Below are positions 15,498-23,866 of a stretch of 32,066 nt of DNA, one piece after another. Source of the DNA: a virus. The stretch's first letter is position 1, and the number at the start of each line of letters is the position of its first letter. The stretch spans positions 1 through 32,066 of the IMG/VR virus record IMGVR_UViG_3300031578_000215. One strand, 5' to 3'. The notes beneath the pieces were generated by a model. It was not told where the DNA came from. It was given only the letters and a program-made list of their open reading frames with translations, and did not search any database. A program made the position numbers and the translations under genes.

Positions 15498-17560
15498 AAT
15501 CTTTCTCCTGGTAATTGTTCTAACTGTTTCCCTGTCTCTTGAACTTTAGCAAGCAGATCTAAATATGCTTTTGCGATCTCAGCATCAGCCTTTTTGTGCC
15601 CCAACTCTAATTGAGCCTCTCTATCTTCACGGCTATGCCGTGTCTTCATGAATTCGTTTATAGCATCTAGCTGTGCTGTTTGTGCATCAATTGTATTTTT
15701 TAAAGCTGTTGTATTATTCTTATGTGTTTCTGATTGTGTACGATCCACTTGAGCTTTAGCAGCTTGCATTTGAAGCATAGCCATCGGATTTTGTTTTGGA
15801 GGAGGAGGCGGACGACCTTCTTCTTTAGCTATAATTTCTGGTGGGACTAATTCTTTTAATCTATCGCGAATAACTATAGAATCATCTAAATCTAAATTTT
15901 TAGCATATTTATCAGCAACTAACGGAGCTGCTTGAGGATAAACACTAATTAAATCCTTTAATGCTGTAAGATTCTCAAATTTCTGTAAGGCAAAAGATGA
16001 TCCTGCTTCGACTTCAATATCTAATTCAGCTCTGGAAAGATTATTTCTTCCGTCATTTATCTCAATTTGTTTAGAATTGCCATCATCATCAGTTATATGA
16101 ACAACTCTTTGAGTATCATATATTGAAGGAAATAATGATAATGCAACACGATCAAGTTGCTCAATAGCCCTATCTCTATTATCTATATATATATAAGCAC
16201 TATTATTTCCTTGACGTATTTTATTGGCAATTGCAACACCACTTATTTCGTTTCCGGCTGCTCCTCTATTAGCATTAAAAAGACCTAAAACTGTATGAAG
16301 CTCTGTATCTACATAGGCTTGTTGATTAATTAATGTTGACGGAATTTCAATGGGTGGAACTCTTTCTGGTTTCATACCATTTACAATATCATAACCCAAA
16401 TATCCTTGAACAGTATCTGGATTTTTCCAAATATTTTTATTATCTTTAATACAACCATTTGGTCCCATAAATTGCTCTTTACGACCACTTTTGACATATT
16501 GAGTAATATCACTTTTAAGAAAATTATAGAATTTTTGTGCATCTCTAGCAAATAAAGTGAATGATTTGGTTATCTGTTTCCCATTAAGATAAAATGAATT
16601 GCCATCCTCAAAAACAATCGGTAAGTATTTAGAAGGCCATAAGCTCTTTTCTAAAACCTCTGCTGCTCCTATCTTATAATGATATATCTCATAATCATTC
16701 GTTTCTCTTTCATCTATAATCTCTAATGGTATAAAACTAGGAGCAATTATATTATTTTCATCATAAGTAAGACTATTATAATGATCTTCAATAATTTGTT
16801 CAGCGTCTTTCTTATCAACAGTTCTACCATCACTTAATAAAACTATTTTCTTCTTTTTCCATTTCTTCTTATATATATCTGCAATAACAACCTCTTCTTT
16901 TGATATCCAATCAAAAACACCAGCTACATTATTATCTGAAGCTGGTAATGTTGTTGGAACTTCTATATTTGGATAAGCAGATTCGAACTCTTTACGGGTC
17001 ATTATCGTATATACGCCACAATAATCACCATCACTTTTTGTTACATCTTCTGCTGAAGGATCGAAAAAAGCCTTATAAGGCTCAGGAATAGAATAAAATT
17101 CTACTTTTTGATTAAAACTATTCTCATTTTCATAATCAGTCTTAACTCCCATTGCCCCAAAACCTAAAAGAGAACATTCAAGCCCTGTTTGATAAACAAT
17201 ATCGGCCTTAGAATTATAAGCAATACTTTTTAATAATCCTTTACTTAATGAAAGCTCTTGTTGAGAAATAACACCATTAATAGATCTAACTTTAATATTC
17301 GAATCTTTTGATCTTTGTTCACCAACAATCTGTTGAATATATGAATATAGTTTATTAATAGTGAGCATCGGCTTTCTACGCCGCTCATACTCCTTAACAG
17401 ATAATTCATCCCATTGATTACCATTTACAACAAAATCTACCTCATCTTTATAATTAGTTATATTGTCCTTAAAATAATCATACCACCGTGCTATATTTTC
17501 TTTTATCTCATCTAATATCTCTTTATCTTTTTCTTTTCCATTTTCCTTGGTCTTTATCAT
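15494..17560 (-). CDS. Portal protein, P22 gp1-like (688 aa)
   Basis: The start ATG 17558-17560 is chosen because AAGGAG lies seven bases upstream; a TTG nine codons earlier has no such site. Residues 25-110 contain WYDYFKDNITNYKDEVDFVV, NGNQWDE and MLTINKLYSYIQQIVGEQR, followed by the large wing region and a C-terminal helix rich in Gln, the P22 portal layout (725 residues in P22). The C-terminal stretch QMQAAKAQVDRTQSETHKNN is a likely barrel helix extension into the capsid. The portal forms the dodecamer through which DNA is packaged and ejected. It lies downstream of the large terminase. Confidence 0.92.
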   Translation of the reverse strand: MIKTKENGKEKDKEILDEIKENIARWYDYFKDNITNYKDEVDFVVNGNQWDELSVKEYERRRKPMLTINKLYSYIQQIVGEQRSKDSNIKVRSINGVISQQELSLSKGLLKSIAYNSKADIVYQTGLECSLLGFGAMGVKTDYENENSFNQKVEFYSIPEPYKAFFDPSAEDVTKSDGDYCGVYTIMTRKEFESAYPNIEVPTTLPASDNNVAGVFDWISKEEVVIADIYKKKWKKKKIVLLSDGRTVDKKDAEQIIEDHYNSLTYDENNIIAPSFIPLEIIDERETNDYEIYHYKIGAAEVLEKSLWPSKYLPIVFEDGNSFYLNGKQITKSFTLFARDAQKFYNFLKSDITQYVKSGRKEQFMGPNGCIKDNKNIWKNPDTVQGYLGYDIVNGMKPERVPPIEIPSTLINQQAYVDTELHTVLGLFNANRGAAGNEISGVAIANKIRQGNNSAYIYIDNRDRAIEQLDRVALSLFPSIYDTQRVVHITDDDGNSKQIEINDGRNNLSRAELDIEVEAGSSFALQKFENLTALKDLISVYPQAAPLVADKYAKNLDLDDSIVIRDRLKELVPPEIIAKEEGRPPPPPKQNPMAMLQMQAAKAQVDRTQSETHKNNTTALKNTIDAQTAQLDAINEFMKTRHSREDREAQLELGHKKADAEIAKAYLDLLAKVQETGKQLEQLPGERL

Positions 17561-17624
17561 TTGTACTCTCCTTAGTATATTTGACAATCTTGGTCTCTAT
17601 TTCTTCCATAATATTTTTATTACG

Positions 17625-17747
17625 TTATAATTGCATTACAAAAAGTTCCAGCTTTTTCTTTGATGTTATATCTTTCATATCTTCAATACAGTCTAAAGCT
17701 GAATCTATACTAATAATCAAAATATCCCTAAATTTTCTTATATTCAT
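17625..17747 (-). CDS. Small ORF between terminase and portal (40 aa)
   Basis: ATG 17745-17747 begins 12 bp past the terminase stop, in the same frame, with AAGG upstream. The product starts MNIRKFRDILIISIDSALDC and is helical. Coding is likely from position and ribosome site; the function is unknown. Confidence 0.45.
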   Translation of the reverse strand: MNIRKFRDILIISIDSALDCIEDMKDITSKKKLELFVMQL

Positions 17748-17756
17748 TTCTTTACC

Positions 17757-19310
17757 TTATAACCAAACACTCTGATATTCAAACTGATCATTTACTATAT
17801 CCGCAGGCGTTTTCTCGCTTTGTTGATAGCACTCCATTGCGCCATATTGTAAGCAATCTGCTATATCACTATATGGATGATTTTTGTTCGGAAGATCTCT
17901 ATAAGTATCTTCGCCAATAATTCTCATTCGTTTGTAGAAATAATAACCACTCATCGCCTTTCTCAGGATAGGACAACCAGTCTTAGAAAGCAAGAAGGCA
18001 GGCTCACCAGAAATAAGCCTATTCAGATAATACTTTACAGCTTCTAAGCGAGGCAAGATATTATTAGTAATGGCTATTCGTGTCTCTATTCCTTCCTCTC
18101 TTAATATCTCCATCGAACTTATAGCCATCTCAGAGACCCCTTTTCCAGCATCACCTGAAGGATCTCCAACTGAAACAACTGGAAATCCGGTAAAATTCTT
18201 CTCTATAAATGGCTTAACTATATCTTTTGCCAGTTCCCTTATAAACATTCTTTCTGTTGTAAATTCCTTCAAACATCTCAATTGACCATCATCTCTGAAT
18301 TGAACTATTAAACAAGCCGGTGTTAATCCAAAATCCCAACATAAATATATAGCAGTATTTTCTAAAGGCACGATATCATTTACACCATGCAGGTCATCGT
18401 TATATTCATCGAAAACATGCTTACCTTTTACAACAATTCCCCATTCGCCTCGACAATAGACTTTAATAATCTCTTCTCTAAATTTATTTTGTTTTGCATA
18501 ATCGTAATAATAATGTTCTTTGAGATTTTCTACATTGTCCGCTGCTGGATTATCTTTCCATTGATTATGTTCATTTTTGATTAATCCAGGAGGCTGTCTA
18601 AATAATGTTGTTCCTTCAATCTTCTCTTCTTCGAAATACTTGTATAGCCAGTGATCAGTATCAGGAGGGTTTGTATCTCCTAATATTCCACCCCAAAAAG
18701 GAGCTTCTATTTGCCATTTGGCAGGATATTGACCAACACGACCTATCATATGCGAAAATATTCCATATGGAATATGCTGTAATTCATTAAAATATGCGCC
18801 TGTAACTTCCAATGATTCCAAAGAATCTCGTTGATCTTCTCTATCTAATCCAACGAATAAAAGTTCAAGCTCAATTATTCCTTCGCCATCATTAAATCTG
18901 TATTGATGTATAATAATTGGTTTCTTTCGTTTAGAAACTATTGGTAAATGATTAAACCATTGTAACCATGTATTTAAAGTAGTAGTTTCAATTTTTCCTA
19001 TAGTATTTCTAACAACAATCCATCTAGAACGTCTAATCCCATCTTTACACTTAGGTATTGTACATGCTTTATATAATATTTCGTGGCAACTCATTACTGA
19101 TTTACCACTTCGAAAAGCCCCCATTACTACTTTAACAGTATCATTAGAAGCATGAAATAATTGAGCGGTTTTATTCGGTACATATATTTTAGAACGATGA
19201 TTTACTTCTGATGAGTAATCATCATTTATCTTGATATCAACAATATCATCAGCATTATAATATTGTTCAAGCTTTTGTAATCTGTTTAATGATCTGGTCT
19301 GGCTTAACAT
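17757..19310 (-). CDS. terL: Terminase large subunit (517 aa)
   Basis: The ATPase has a Walker A motif GAFRSGKS at residues 64-71 and a Walker B-like GAYFNE with catalytic E176. The nuclease domain shows the acidic residues D326 (CWDFGLTPAC), D383 (VGDPSGDAG) and D482/D485 (HPYSDIADCLQYG). This is the motor that cuts and pumps DNA into the procapsid through the portal. The length is normal for the family. No clear ribosome site precedes ATG 19308-19310 and no other start is available before an upstream stop, so translation may depend on coupling. Six small genes separate it from the small subunit. Confidence 0.93.
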   Translation of the reverse strand: MLSQTRSLNRLQKLEQYYNADDIVDIKINDDYSSEVNHRSKIYVPNKTAQLFHASNDTVKVVMGAFRSGKSVMSCHEILYKACTIPKCKDGIRRSRWIVVRNTIGKIETTTLNTWLQWFNHLPIVSKRKKPIIIHQYRFNDGEGIIELELLFVGLDREDQRDSLESLEVTGAYFNELQHIPYGIFSHMIGRVGQYPAKWQIEAPFWGGILGDTNPPDTDHWLYKYFEEEKIEGTTLFRQPPGLIKNEHNQWKDNPAADNVENLKEHYYYDYAKQNKFREEIIKVYCRGEWGIVVKGKHVFDEYNDDLHGVNDIVPLENTAIYLCWDFGLTPACLIVQFRDDGQLRCLKEFTTERMFIRELAKDIVKPFIEKNFTGFPVVSVGDPSGDAGKGVSEMAISSMEILREEGIETRIAITNNILPRLEAVKYYLNRLISGEPAFLLSKTGCPILRKAMSGYYFYKRMRIIGEDTYRDLPNKNHPYSDIADCLQYGAMECYQQSEKTPADIVNDQFEYQSVWL

Positions 19311-19393
19311 TTTTCGGTAAGTTTTGAATAATCCATTTATGTAATTCCGTATCTATTACTTTTGCGGTATCTGGAGCGATATTTCGTAAATCC

Positions 19394-19690
19394 TTATTGT
19401 TGTACTATTTCTAAAAAGGCATTTTTAGTGGCTTCAAACAGATTTTTTATATCTTTTTCTACATCCTCTAAAAAATCTTTTTTTACGTCTTCAAAAGCAT
19501 TCTCTATTGCATCACCAGGTGCAAAAAATAAATTAAATCCTTCATGCTTAAATCCATATCCTATATTTTCTAATCTTATAAAACTAAAGACAAGATTATA
19601 TTCTTTATAAAGATTTGCTAATTTATTTAAAAATTCTATCTTTTTGATTTTTTCTTCTTCATAATCTTTTAATGTAAATTCATCATTCAT
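19394..19690 (-). CDS. Hypothetical protein of the three-gene family (98 aa)
   Basis: ATG 19688-19690 overlaps the end of the previous gene by 8 bp. Residues 20-45 (FLNKLANLYKEYNLVFSFIR) match the pattern of the two paralogues at 19683-19970 and 13355-13666. The C-terminal half is a helix with many Glu and Phe (DVEKDIKNLFEATKNAFLEI). No catalytic or membrane motif. Function unknown; an accessory protein inserted between terminase genes. Confidence 0.7.
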   Translation of the reverse strand: MNDEFTLKDYEEEKIKKIEFLNKLANLYKEYNLVFSFIRLENIGYGFKHEGFNLFFAPGDAIENAFEDVKKDFLEDVEKDIKNLFEATKNAFLEIVQQ

Positions 19691-19970
19691 TTTTCATCTC
19701 ATCTACAGTTTCTTTTACTTCGTTGATAAATTGTTTATTTACCATTTTAAAAAGCCTTTTTATTACGTTAGGCGGCATATGATGTAATTGCGGACGCCCC
19801 GGGGATAGTAGATATCCTGTGTCATCTTCTTCTAGTTTGTAACCGTCAAAATTAAGAATCATTTTATATTCTACATATACTTTTTCTAAAGAATTTAAAA
19901 ATTCCGCAGTTCGAAAAGCCTCTTTTTCTACTAGGATTTTTATTTCTTCGTTAGTTGGTTTTTTAGTCAT
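19683..19970 (-). CDS. Hypothetical protein of the three-gene family (95 aa)
   Basis: The start ATG 19968-19970 is chosen because it carries the GAGATGACAATG leader that this phage repeats before other genes (see the finding on GACAATG leaders). It begins MTKKPTNEEIKILVEKEA and contains FLNSLEKVYVEYKMILNFDG, like its neighbour downstream. The C-terminus is helical. It overlaps the previous gene by 8 bp. Function unknown. Confidence 0.7.
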   Translation of the reverse strand: MTKKPTNEEIKILVEKEAFRTAEFLNSLEKVYVEYKMILNFDGYKLEEDDTGYLLSPGRPQLHHMPPNVIKRLFKMVNKQFINEVKETVDEMKNE

Positions 19971-20280
19971 TGTCATCTCTCGTTTTGTATGCAAATCTTT
20001 CCGCGGCATACCATACTAATAAATTTTCAAATTGGGTAACACCCGTAACACCCCCCGCCCCTTCAAAATTAGAAATCATTTTTACAATATTCATTCTACA
20101 TGATGCGGCATCATCACACAGTGTTTCCCAGATTTCCTTTTTATATTTTTCATACAATTCTGTTGTTTTAGGCGAATTAAAAATGTGCGGAAAGCTGACT
20201 GGGGCGCTGAGGTTTGCTACAGCGTATAAGCTTTCGTCATCAAATTTATCTGACATCCATTTTTCAAACTCATTAGTCAA
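19963..20280 (-). CDS. DUF7222-like protein, paralogue of the gene at 21983 (105 aa)
   Basis: The start is a TTG (20278-20280) with AAGGAG seven bases upstream. The paralogue begins MNEFKSWI and this one (M)TNEFEKWM, which supports the TTG. Shared parts are TxELYxxxKxEIWxxLxDD, then KMISxFxGAxxV and LLVWYAAE. The same pattern is known to me from small accessory proteins of phages and plasmids grouped as DUF7222; their role is unknown. It sits in the terminase cluster while its paralogue is in the early plus-strand operon, so one copy has moved or been acquired separately. Confidence 0.8.
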   Translation of the reverse strand: MTNEFEKWMSDKFDDESLYAVANLSAPVSFPHIFNSPKTTELYEKYKKEIWETLCDDAASCRMNIVKMISNFEGAGGVTGVTQFENLLVWYAAERFAYKTRDDND

Positions 20281-20378
20281 TTTTGATCTCCTTTACTAAG
20301 GACAACTTCTTCCTTTTTCTATTCAATTTATCCATTTTTTTGAAAAATCTGTCTGATGATTTTCCCGTCCAGCCCTAT

Positions 20379-20597
20379 TCATTTCTTTTTACTCATTAGT
20401 CTATATCCAATTTCAATACTCTGCATACGCACTTTTATCCCTTCAATTGACTCAGATAAGGCATTGATAACGCCTTTCATTTCCTCGATATCATCATGAA
20501 CAGCTGTTAGAAATTCGATCATTTCATCAACACCGACGTGGGGCATATTCACAATGATGTCATGTATTTTATGTTCGTCGTAATTAGATGTTCTCAT
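20379..20597 (-). CDS. Small coiled-coil protein (72 aa)
   Basis: ATG 20595-20597 follows AAAAGGAAA. The product starts MRTSNYDEHKIHDIIVNMPH and has a coiled coil (MIEFLTAVHDDIEEMKGVIN onward), ending MSKKK. It lies between terminase genes. No family recognised. The next 98 bp to the following gene hold only a possible 20-codon frame. Confidence 0.65.
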   Translation of the reverse strand: MRTSNYDEHKIHDIIVNMPHVGVDEMIEFLTAVHDDIEEMKGVINALSESIEGIKVRMQSIEIGYRLMSKKK

Positions 20598-20608
20598 TTA
20601 TTTTCCTT

Positions 20609-21058
20609 TTATTCATCTAATTCATATATAACTTTTTCACCACCATTATCTGTATGTATTATTTTCTTTTTATAAATATCACCATTAATATAAAGACAAT
20701 CGGCCACAGTAGTTAGAAGATGACCCGATTCTGGAAATGTTTCTTTATCTACATATGTGCAATATTTATAACGAGGTGAAAGCTCATCATCTTCATGACT
20801 TAATTTATGTTGTAAAGCTAATAAATCATTATAAACAAACCTAACCATATCATATTCAAAAAAAGTAAATAAAATAGATAATTGTTGATCAATTAATCGT
20901 AATAACATTTCTCTTTGAGAAGCAGAAAATTCTACATTTACATATTTCACATTTAGTTTCTTTTTCAATTCTCTTTTTACTATAATTTCTTCCAATCCTG
21001 ATTCTTCTCTTTCTTTTTGTTTTGCTTTGTCATATTCATCATATTTAATTTTATTCAT
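20609..21058 (-). CDS. Hypothetical protein (149 aa)
   Basis: The start ATG 21056-21058 overlaps the stop of the previous gene as ATGA and has GGAAGA upstream; a slightly longer frame is less likely. It begins MNKIKYDEYDKAKQKEREES, is helical to about residue 95, and ends in a beta region (GHLLTTVADCLYINGDIYKK). No motif recognised. Coupling suggests it works with the 90-residue protein before it. Confidence 0.65.
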   Translation of the reverse strand: MNKIKYDEYDKAKQKEREESGLEEIIVKRELKKKLNVKYVNVEFSASQREMLLRLIDQQLSILFTFFEYDMVRFVYNDLLALQHKLSHEDDELSPRYKYCTYVDKETFPESGHLLTTVADCLYINGDIYKKKIIHTDNGGEKVIYELDE

Positions 21059-21327
21059 TCTTCCGGATCCCAATTGTATATAGTTTGATCATTTCCAGGA
21101 ACTTTTACTCTTTTATATCTTTCGTCATTAATATAAAAATATCTTCGTTTCTTAAGTTTTTTTTGCAGCTGTATTTCTGTTTGTAAGATTGTTAACACAA
21201 CTTCTTGAGATGTATTGTACTTTTTCTGTGTATATTTTAACATTTTATCAGCAACAAGCTCATAGAGTTCTTTTGTTTCTCTACTTGTTAGAAAAAATAG
21301 ATATTTCTTTCTTTTAAATAAGTTCAT
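21055..21327 (-). CDS. Hypothetical basic protein (90 aa)
   Basis: Both ends are ATGA overlaps with neighbours (21324-21327 and 21055-21058), so it is part of one translationally coupled unit with the small terminase. It begins MNLFKRKKYLFFLTSRETKE and is basic in the first 60 residues, with a beta-rich end (RRYFYINDERYKRVKVPGND). Function unknown; its position fits an accessory packaging or late protein. Confidence 0.7.
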   Translation of the reverse strand: MNLFKRKKYLFFLTSRETKELYELVADKMLKYTQKKYNTSQEVVLTILQTEIQLQKKLKKRRYFYINDERYKRVKVPGNDQTIYNWDPEE

Positions 21328-21725
21328 TTATCTAGTCCTGCCTTTTTCTCAAGTTTTTTAATTCTTTCTTCAAACTGCGCTGCTTGTATAAGTTTTTCGA
21401 AAGTAACAGCATTTTCCATTAGTTTACTTCCCTCCGCAGCTGTTATTTCACCCTCTGTTATATACTCATTAATCTTTTTAATTTGATCCAGCGGTGAGCC
21501 TTTCAAGTCTATACCTGTTAAAAAATCATCTTTTCCGACGAGCGGCGTAATCACTTTACTTATATAAGTTAATAAAGAAGGATCACCCTCCAAAGCCAAC
21601 TCAAGAATCTTTTTATTAACGTCCTCCCCTCTCTCCTCAAAAATCTTTCTGTATTTCAATCTGCTGCTGGTAACCCCCTTCGGTCTCCCGTTGGGGTTGC
21701 CGCTTCGTCCAGGTTTAAACGGCAT
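21324..21725 (-). CDS. terS: Terminase small subunit candidate, DUF5681-type (133 aa)
   Basis: The start ATG 21723-21725 is decided by AAGGAG nine bases upstream and by the protein start MPFKPGRSGNPNGRPKG, the typical beginning of DUF5681 proteins. Such proteins are often encoded just upstream of large terminases and serve as the DNA-recognition subunit. Residues 50-133 are helical (oligomerisation). It is the first gene of the long leftward late cluster, driven by the promoter at 21787-21814. The large subunit is 2 kb downstream rather than adjacent. Confidence 0.75.
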   Translation of the reverse strand: MPFKPGRSGNPNGRPKGVTSSRLKYRKIFEERGEDVNKKILELALEGDPSLLTYISKVITPLVGKDDFLTGIDLKGSPLDQIKKINEYITEGEITAAEGSKLMENAVTFEKLIQAAQFEERIKKLEKKAGLDK

Positions 21726-21786
21726 AATCAATCTCCTTATATTGTACTTTATTGAACTAAACAATAAAATATTAATCCTAGCCCAC

Positions 21787-21814
21787 ATTATATCATAATC
21801 ATATACTTACGCAA
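21787..21814 (-). promoter_or_regulatory. Leftward promoter of the terminase/late unit
   Basis: On the minus strand TTGCGT (21809-21814) and TATAAT (21787-21792) are 16 bp apart, in the context GATATAATGTGG. The same GATATAATGTGG occurs in the divergent rightward promoter. The leader is about 55 nt. Confidence 0.65.
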
Positions 21815-21884
21815 CAATTTATATTATTTCCGCGCTTTTCCTTAATATATAATCATTTATTTATAATATATTAAAAAAAAAAGC

Positions 21885-21912
21885 TTGACAAATGTCGCAC
21901 ATGCGATATAAT
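21885..21912 (+). promoter_or_regulatory. Rightward early promoter P1 with palindromic operator
   Basis: TTGACA (21885-21890) and TATAAT (21907-21912) are 16 bp apart. The spacer holds the inverted repeat TCGCACATGCGA (21895-21906), so a bound repressor would sit between the two boxes. It drives the small-gene operon from 21983. GTGCGA recurs in two other promoters of this genome. Confidence 0.8.
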
Positions 21913-21982
21913 GTGGATATAAGATTAAAAAAAATGATTATTAATTAGTTTTATTAGGCTTTATTTAAAAGGAGAAACGACA

Positions 21983-22291
21983 ATGAACGAATTTAAGAGC
22001 TGGATTATAGCTAACTTTGACGAAGGGACTTTATGCGATTTAGCTAAGAACGGGGCGCAAAATGGCTTTGAAGGGCTTATTTATGATGACGAAACATCCG
22101 AGCTATATAAAAATCATAAGGATGAAATTTGGAAAATGTTAGGTGATGACGGAGAAGATTACGGCGAGAGCATTCTTAAGATGATTTCTCATTTTAGGGG
22201 CGCAAACGAGGTATTCCGTGCTTCAAATTTTGAAACTTTGCTAGTGTGGTATGCTGCTGAAAAAGTTGCAAATCAATTAATTGAAGCTTAG
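21983..22291 (+). CDS. DUF7222-like protein, first gene of early operon (102 aa)
   Basis: The ATG follows the leader AAAGGAGAAACGACA. The protein has MNEFKSWIIANFDEGTL, then TSELYKNHKDEIWKMLGDD and ETLLVWYAAEKVANQL, clearly related to the minus-strand gene at 19963-20280 over its whole length. Acidic overall. No catalytic motif is evident; related proteins are small accessory genes without known role. Its place directly behind a repressible early promoter suggests a host-interaction or anti-defence function, which is inference. Confidence 0.8.
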   Translation: MNEFKSWIIANFDEGTLCDLAKNGAQNGFEGLIYDDETSELYKNHKDEIWKMLGDDGEDYGESILKMISHFRGANEVFRASNFETLLVWYAAEKVANQLIEA

Positions 22292-22328
22292 TTTTATTAT
22301 TATTTTAAATTTAAAAGGAGGAAAGACA

Positions 22329-22790
22329 ATGAAAACGCGTGAACTAATTGAATTGAATATTATCGATATCCTGAGCTGGTCAATACTACGTAATCAAGAA
22401 AGTATTTTTATAGATATCATGTCAAAGTTTAACGAAGAATTTTATTTTAACATTAATCGTCACGATGAAAACAAAACCTCATTTTTATTATCGGCTGTAA
22501 ATACGCAAAATCCAAAAATGGTTAAAATATTATTAGAGCATGGTGCCGATATTAATCAAAAAAACTCCCAAGAAAACTCCCCTTTATTACTAGCTGCGTA
22601 CCGCGGTAATACGGAAATAGTAAAATTACTAGTAGAAAACGGTGCAAACATTGAAGCTAAAAATATGTGGGGAATTCACGCATTAGTTTTGGCTGAATGC
22701 AATGGTCACACAGAGATAGTAGAATATTTAAAAGAAGCAGAAAATAAACCCCGAAGGAAGAGAAAGAAACGGTCAGGAGAAAGAAAATGA
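22329..22790 (+). CDS. Ankyrin-repeat protein (153 aa)
   Basis: The start ATG 22329 is set by the leader AAAGGAGGAAAGACA. After a helical N-terminus come three ankyrin repeats at about residues 55-145: VKILLEHGADINQKNSQ, VKLLVENGANIEAKNMWG and NGHTEIVEYLKEAENK. The C-terminus is basic (PRRKRKKRSGERK). Ankyrin repeats mediate protein binding and, in phages, are mostly seen in those of host-associated bacteria. It is coupled to the next gene by an ATGA overlap. A shorter ankyrin gene lies at 28646. Confidence 0.88.
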   Translation: MKTRELIELNIIDILSWSILRNQESIFIDIMSKFNEEFYFNINRHDENKTSFLLSAVNTQNPKMVKILLEHGADINQKNSQENSPLLLAAYRGNTEIVKLLVENGANIEAKNMWGIHALVLAECNGHTEIVEYLKEAENKPRRKRKKRSGERK

Positions 22791-23224
22791 ACGAAATTAA
22801 AAACGAAATTAAAGCAGAATTCTTACAAGATATAAAAAACTATATAGATACTAAAGCTTGCGAGGAATATTTAACTGTTAGTAAAAAAAGTGAAAATGAT
22901 CAAAAAGCCCTAATATCTATTAAAAAATCATTAAAAAACGAAACATTTGAAATTATCGATAAAATGTCTGAAATTTTAAAATCAGAAATTTTAGATTTTC
23001 TAGATAAAAGCCCAGCCTATTCTATCTATAGAAGTGCTGAAATCAGACAGATATTTAATACTTCTGACGATATAGAATTTTTTGATAGCGGCGATAAACT
23101 TGAAAAATGGTGTAGCAATAATAATATTAATTTAGATGAGCTTAATAATAGGGGGCATAACTCGTCTACATTATTAACAAATATAGAAATTATACACTAT
23201 AAGATGTACAAAATAAGTTATTAA
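22787..23224 (+). CDS. Hypothetical protein (145 aa)
   Basis: ATGA overlap with the ankyrin gene and CAGGAGAAAG upstream make coupled translation likely. It begins MNEIKNEIKAEFLQDIKNYI, is helical for 90 residues and Asn/Asp-rich after that (KLEKWCSNNNINLDELNN). The pairing with an ankyrin protein suggests a two-protein unit. No family recognised. Confidence 0.7.
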   Translation: MNEIKNEIKAEFLQDIKNYIDTKACEEYLTVSKKSENDQKALISIKKSLKNETFEIIDKMSEILKSEILDFLDKSPAYSIYRSAEIRQIFNTSDDIEFFDSGDKLEKWCSNNNINLDELNNRGHNSSTLLTNIEIIHYKMYKISY

Positions 23225-23254
23225 ATTTTATTATTTTTAAAAAGGAGAAACATT

Positions 23255-23431
23255 ATGAATACTGATAAAGAATGGAGAATAGCTAAAACTGATGATGACT
23301 ATGACGAAGAAGGTAATGAATATATTACAATATTGAAGCGAAATAGTCCGAGTCGTCGATATTATTTGAAAAACGGGGACACGAAACACTTATACTTAAG
23401 CGACGAAGAGTTATACGCACTCGCAAAATAA
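23255..23431 (+). CDS. Small acidic protein (58 aa)
   Basis: ATG 23255 follows AAAAGGAGAAACATT. The product starts MNTDKEWRIAKTDDDYDEEG and ends HLYLSDEELYALAK, with an acidic N-terminus and a basic middle (LKRNSPSRRYYLKNGD). It lies in the early operon. No family recognised. Confidence 0.7.
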   Translation: MNTDKEWRIAKTDDDYDEEGNEYITILKRNSPSRRYYLKNGDTKHLYLSDEELYALAK

Positions 23432-23493
23432 ATAATGAGAACGAACATGAACACTATAAAACACACTGAGTTATAAAAAGAGGAGAAACGACA

Positions 23494-23676
23494 ATGAACT
23501 TATCATGTGATGATTTTGAAAATCTTGATATTTTATATGACAAATTACGAGAGTTTGAAACAGAATTAGATAAATTTATATCAAAGAGAAATAGAGATAA
23601 AGTTGATCATCTGCTTTTTCAAAAAAGAATGATTGAGCGAGGGATTAAAAGATTCCATAAAAAATATATTTTATAA
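23494..23676 (+). CDS. Small helical protein (60 aa)
   Basis: ATG 23494 follows AGAGGAGAAACGACA, a near copy of the leader of the first gene of the operon. The product (MNLSCDDFENLDILYDKLRE, then a basic helix RMIERGIKRFHKKY) is probably a helical hairpin with an acidic first and basic second helix. Function unknown. Confidence 0.7.
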   Translation: MNLSCDDFENLDILYDKLREFETELDKFISKRNRDKVDHLLFQKRMIERGIKRFHKKYIL

Positions 23677-23693
23677 AAAATGAGGGTATGACA

Positions 23694-23864
23694 ATGACTA
23701 AAGAAGAAAAGATAAATATTTATCAAGTATTAATCAAGGCTGCAACGGAAGAAATAAAAGAATTTTTAGAAGAAAAAGAAATAAAAAAAAACCTAATATG
23801 TGGAAGGATTGCAGGTATAAATAATCATGTTCAAAATCTAGTTAACTTATTAAAGGGGAATTAA
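23694..23864 (+). CDS. Small helical protein (56 aa)
   Basis: ATG 23694 follows GAGGGTATGACA. It starts MTKEEKINIYQVLIKAATEE and ends NNHVQNLVNLLKGN. Entirely helical, with no known motif. It stops 2 bp before the next start, so it belongs to the same coupled unit. Confidence 0.65.
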   Translation: MTKEEKINIYQVLIKAATEEIKEFLEEKEIKKNLICGRIAGINNHVQNLVNLLKGN

Positions 23865-23866
23865 TT

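Noticed and set aside
17488-17571. 28-codon minus-strand frame just before the portal gene (start near 17611)
   Set aside because: Poor ribosome site and long overlap with the portal start; more likely leader sequence.
20273-20335. 20-codon minus-strand leader peptide before the TTG-start gene
   Set aside because: No ribosome site; its apparent ATG-side coupling points to a different frame than the downstream gene.
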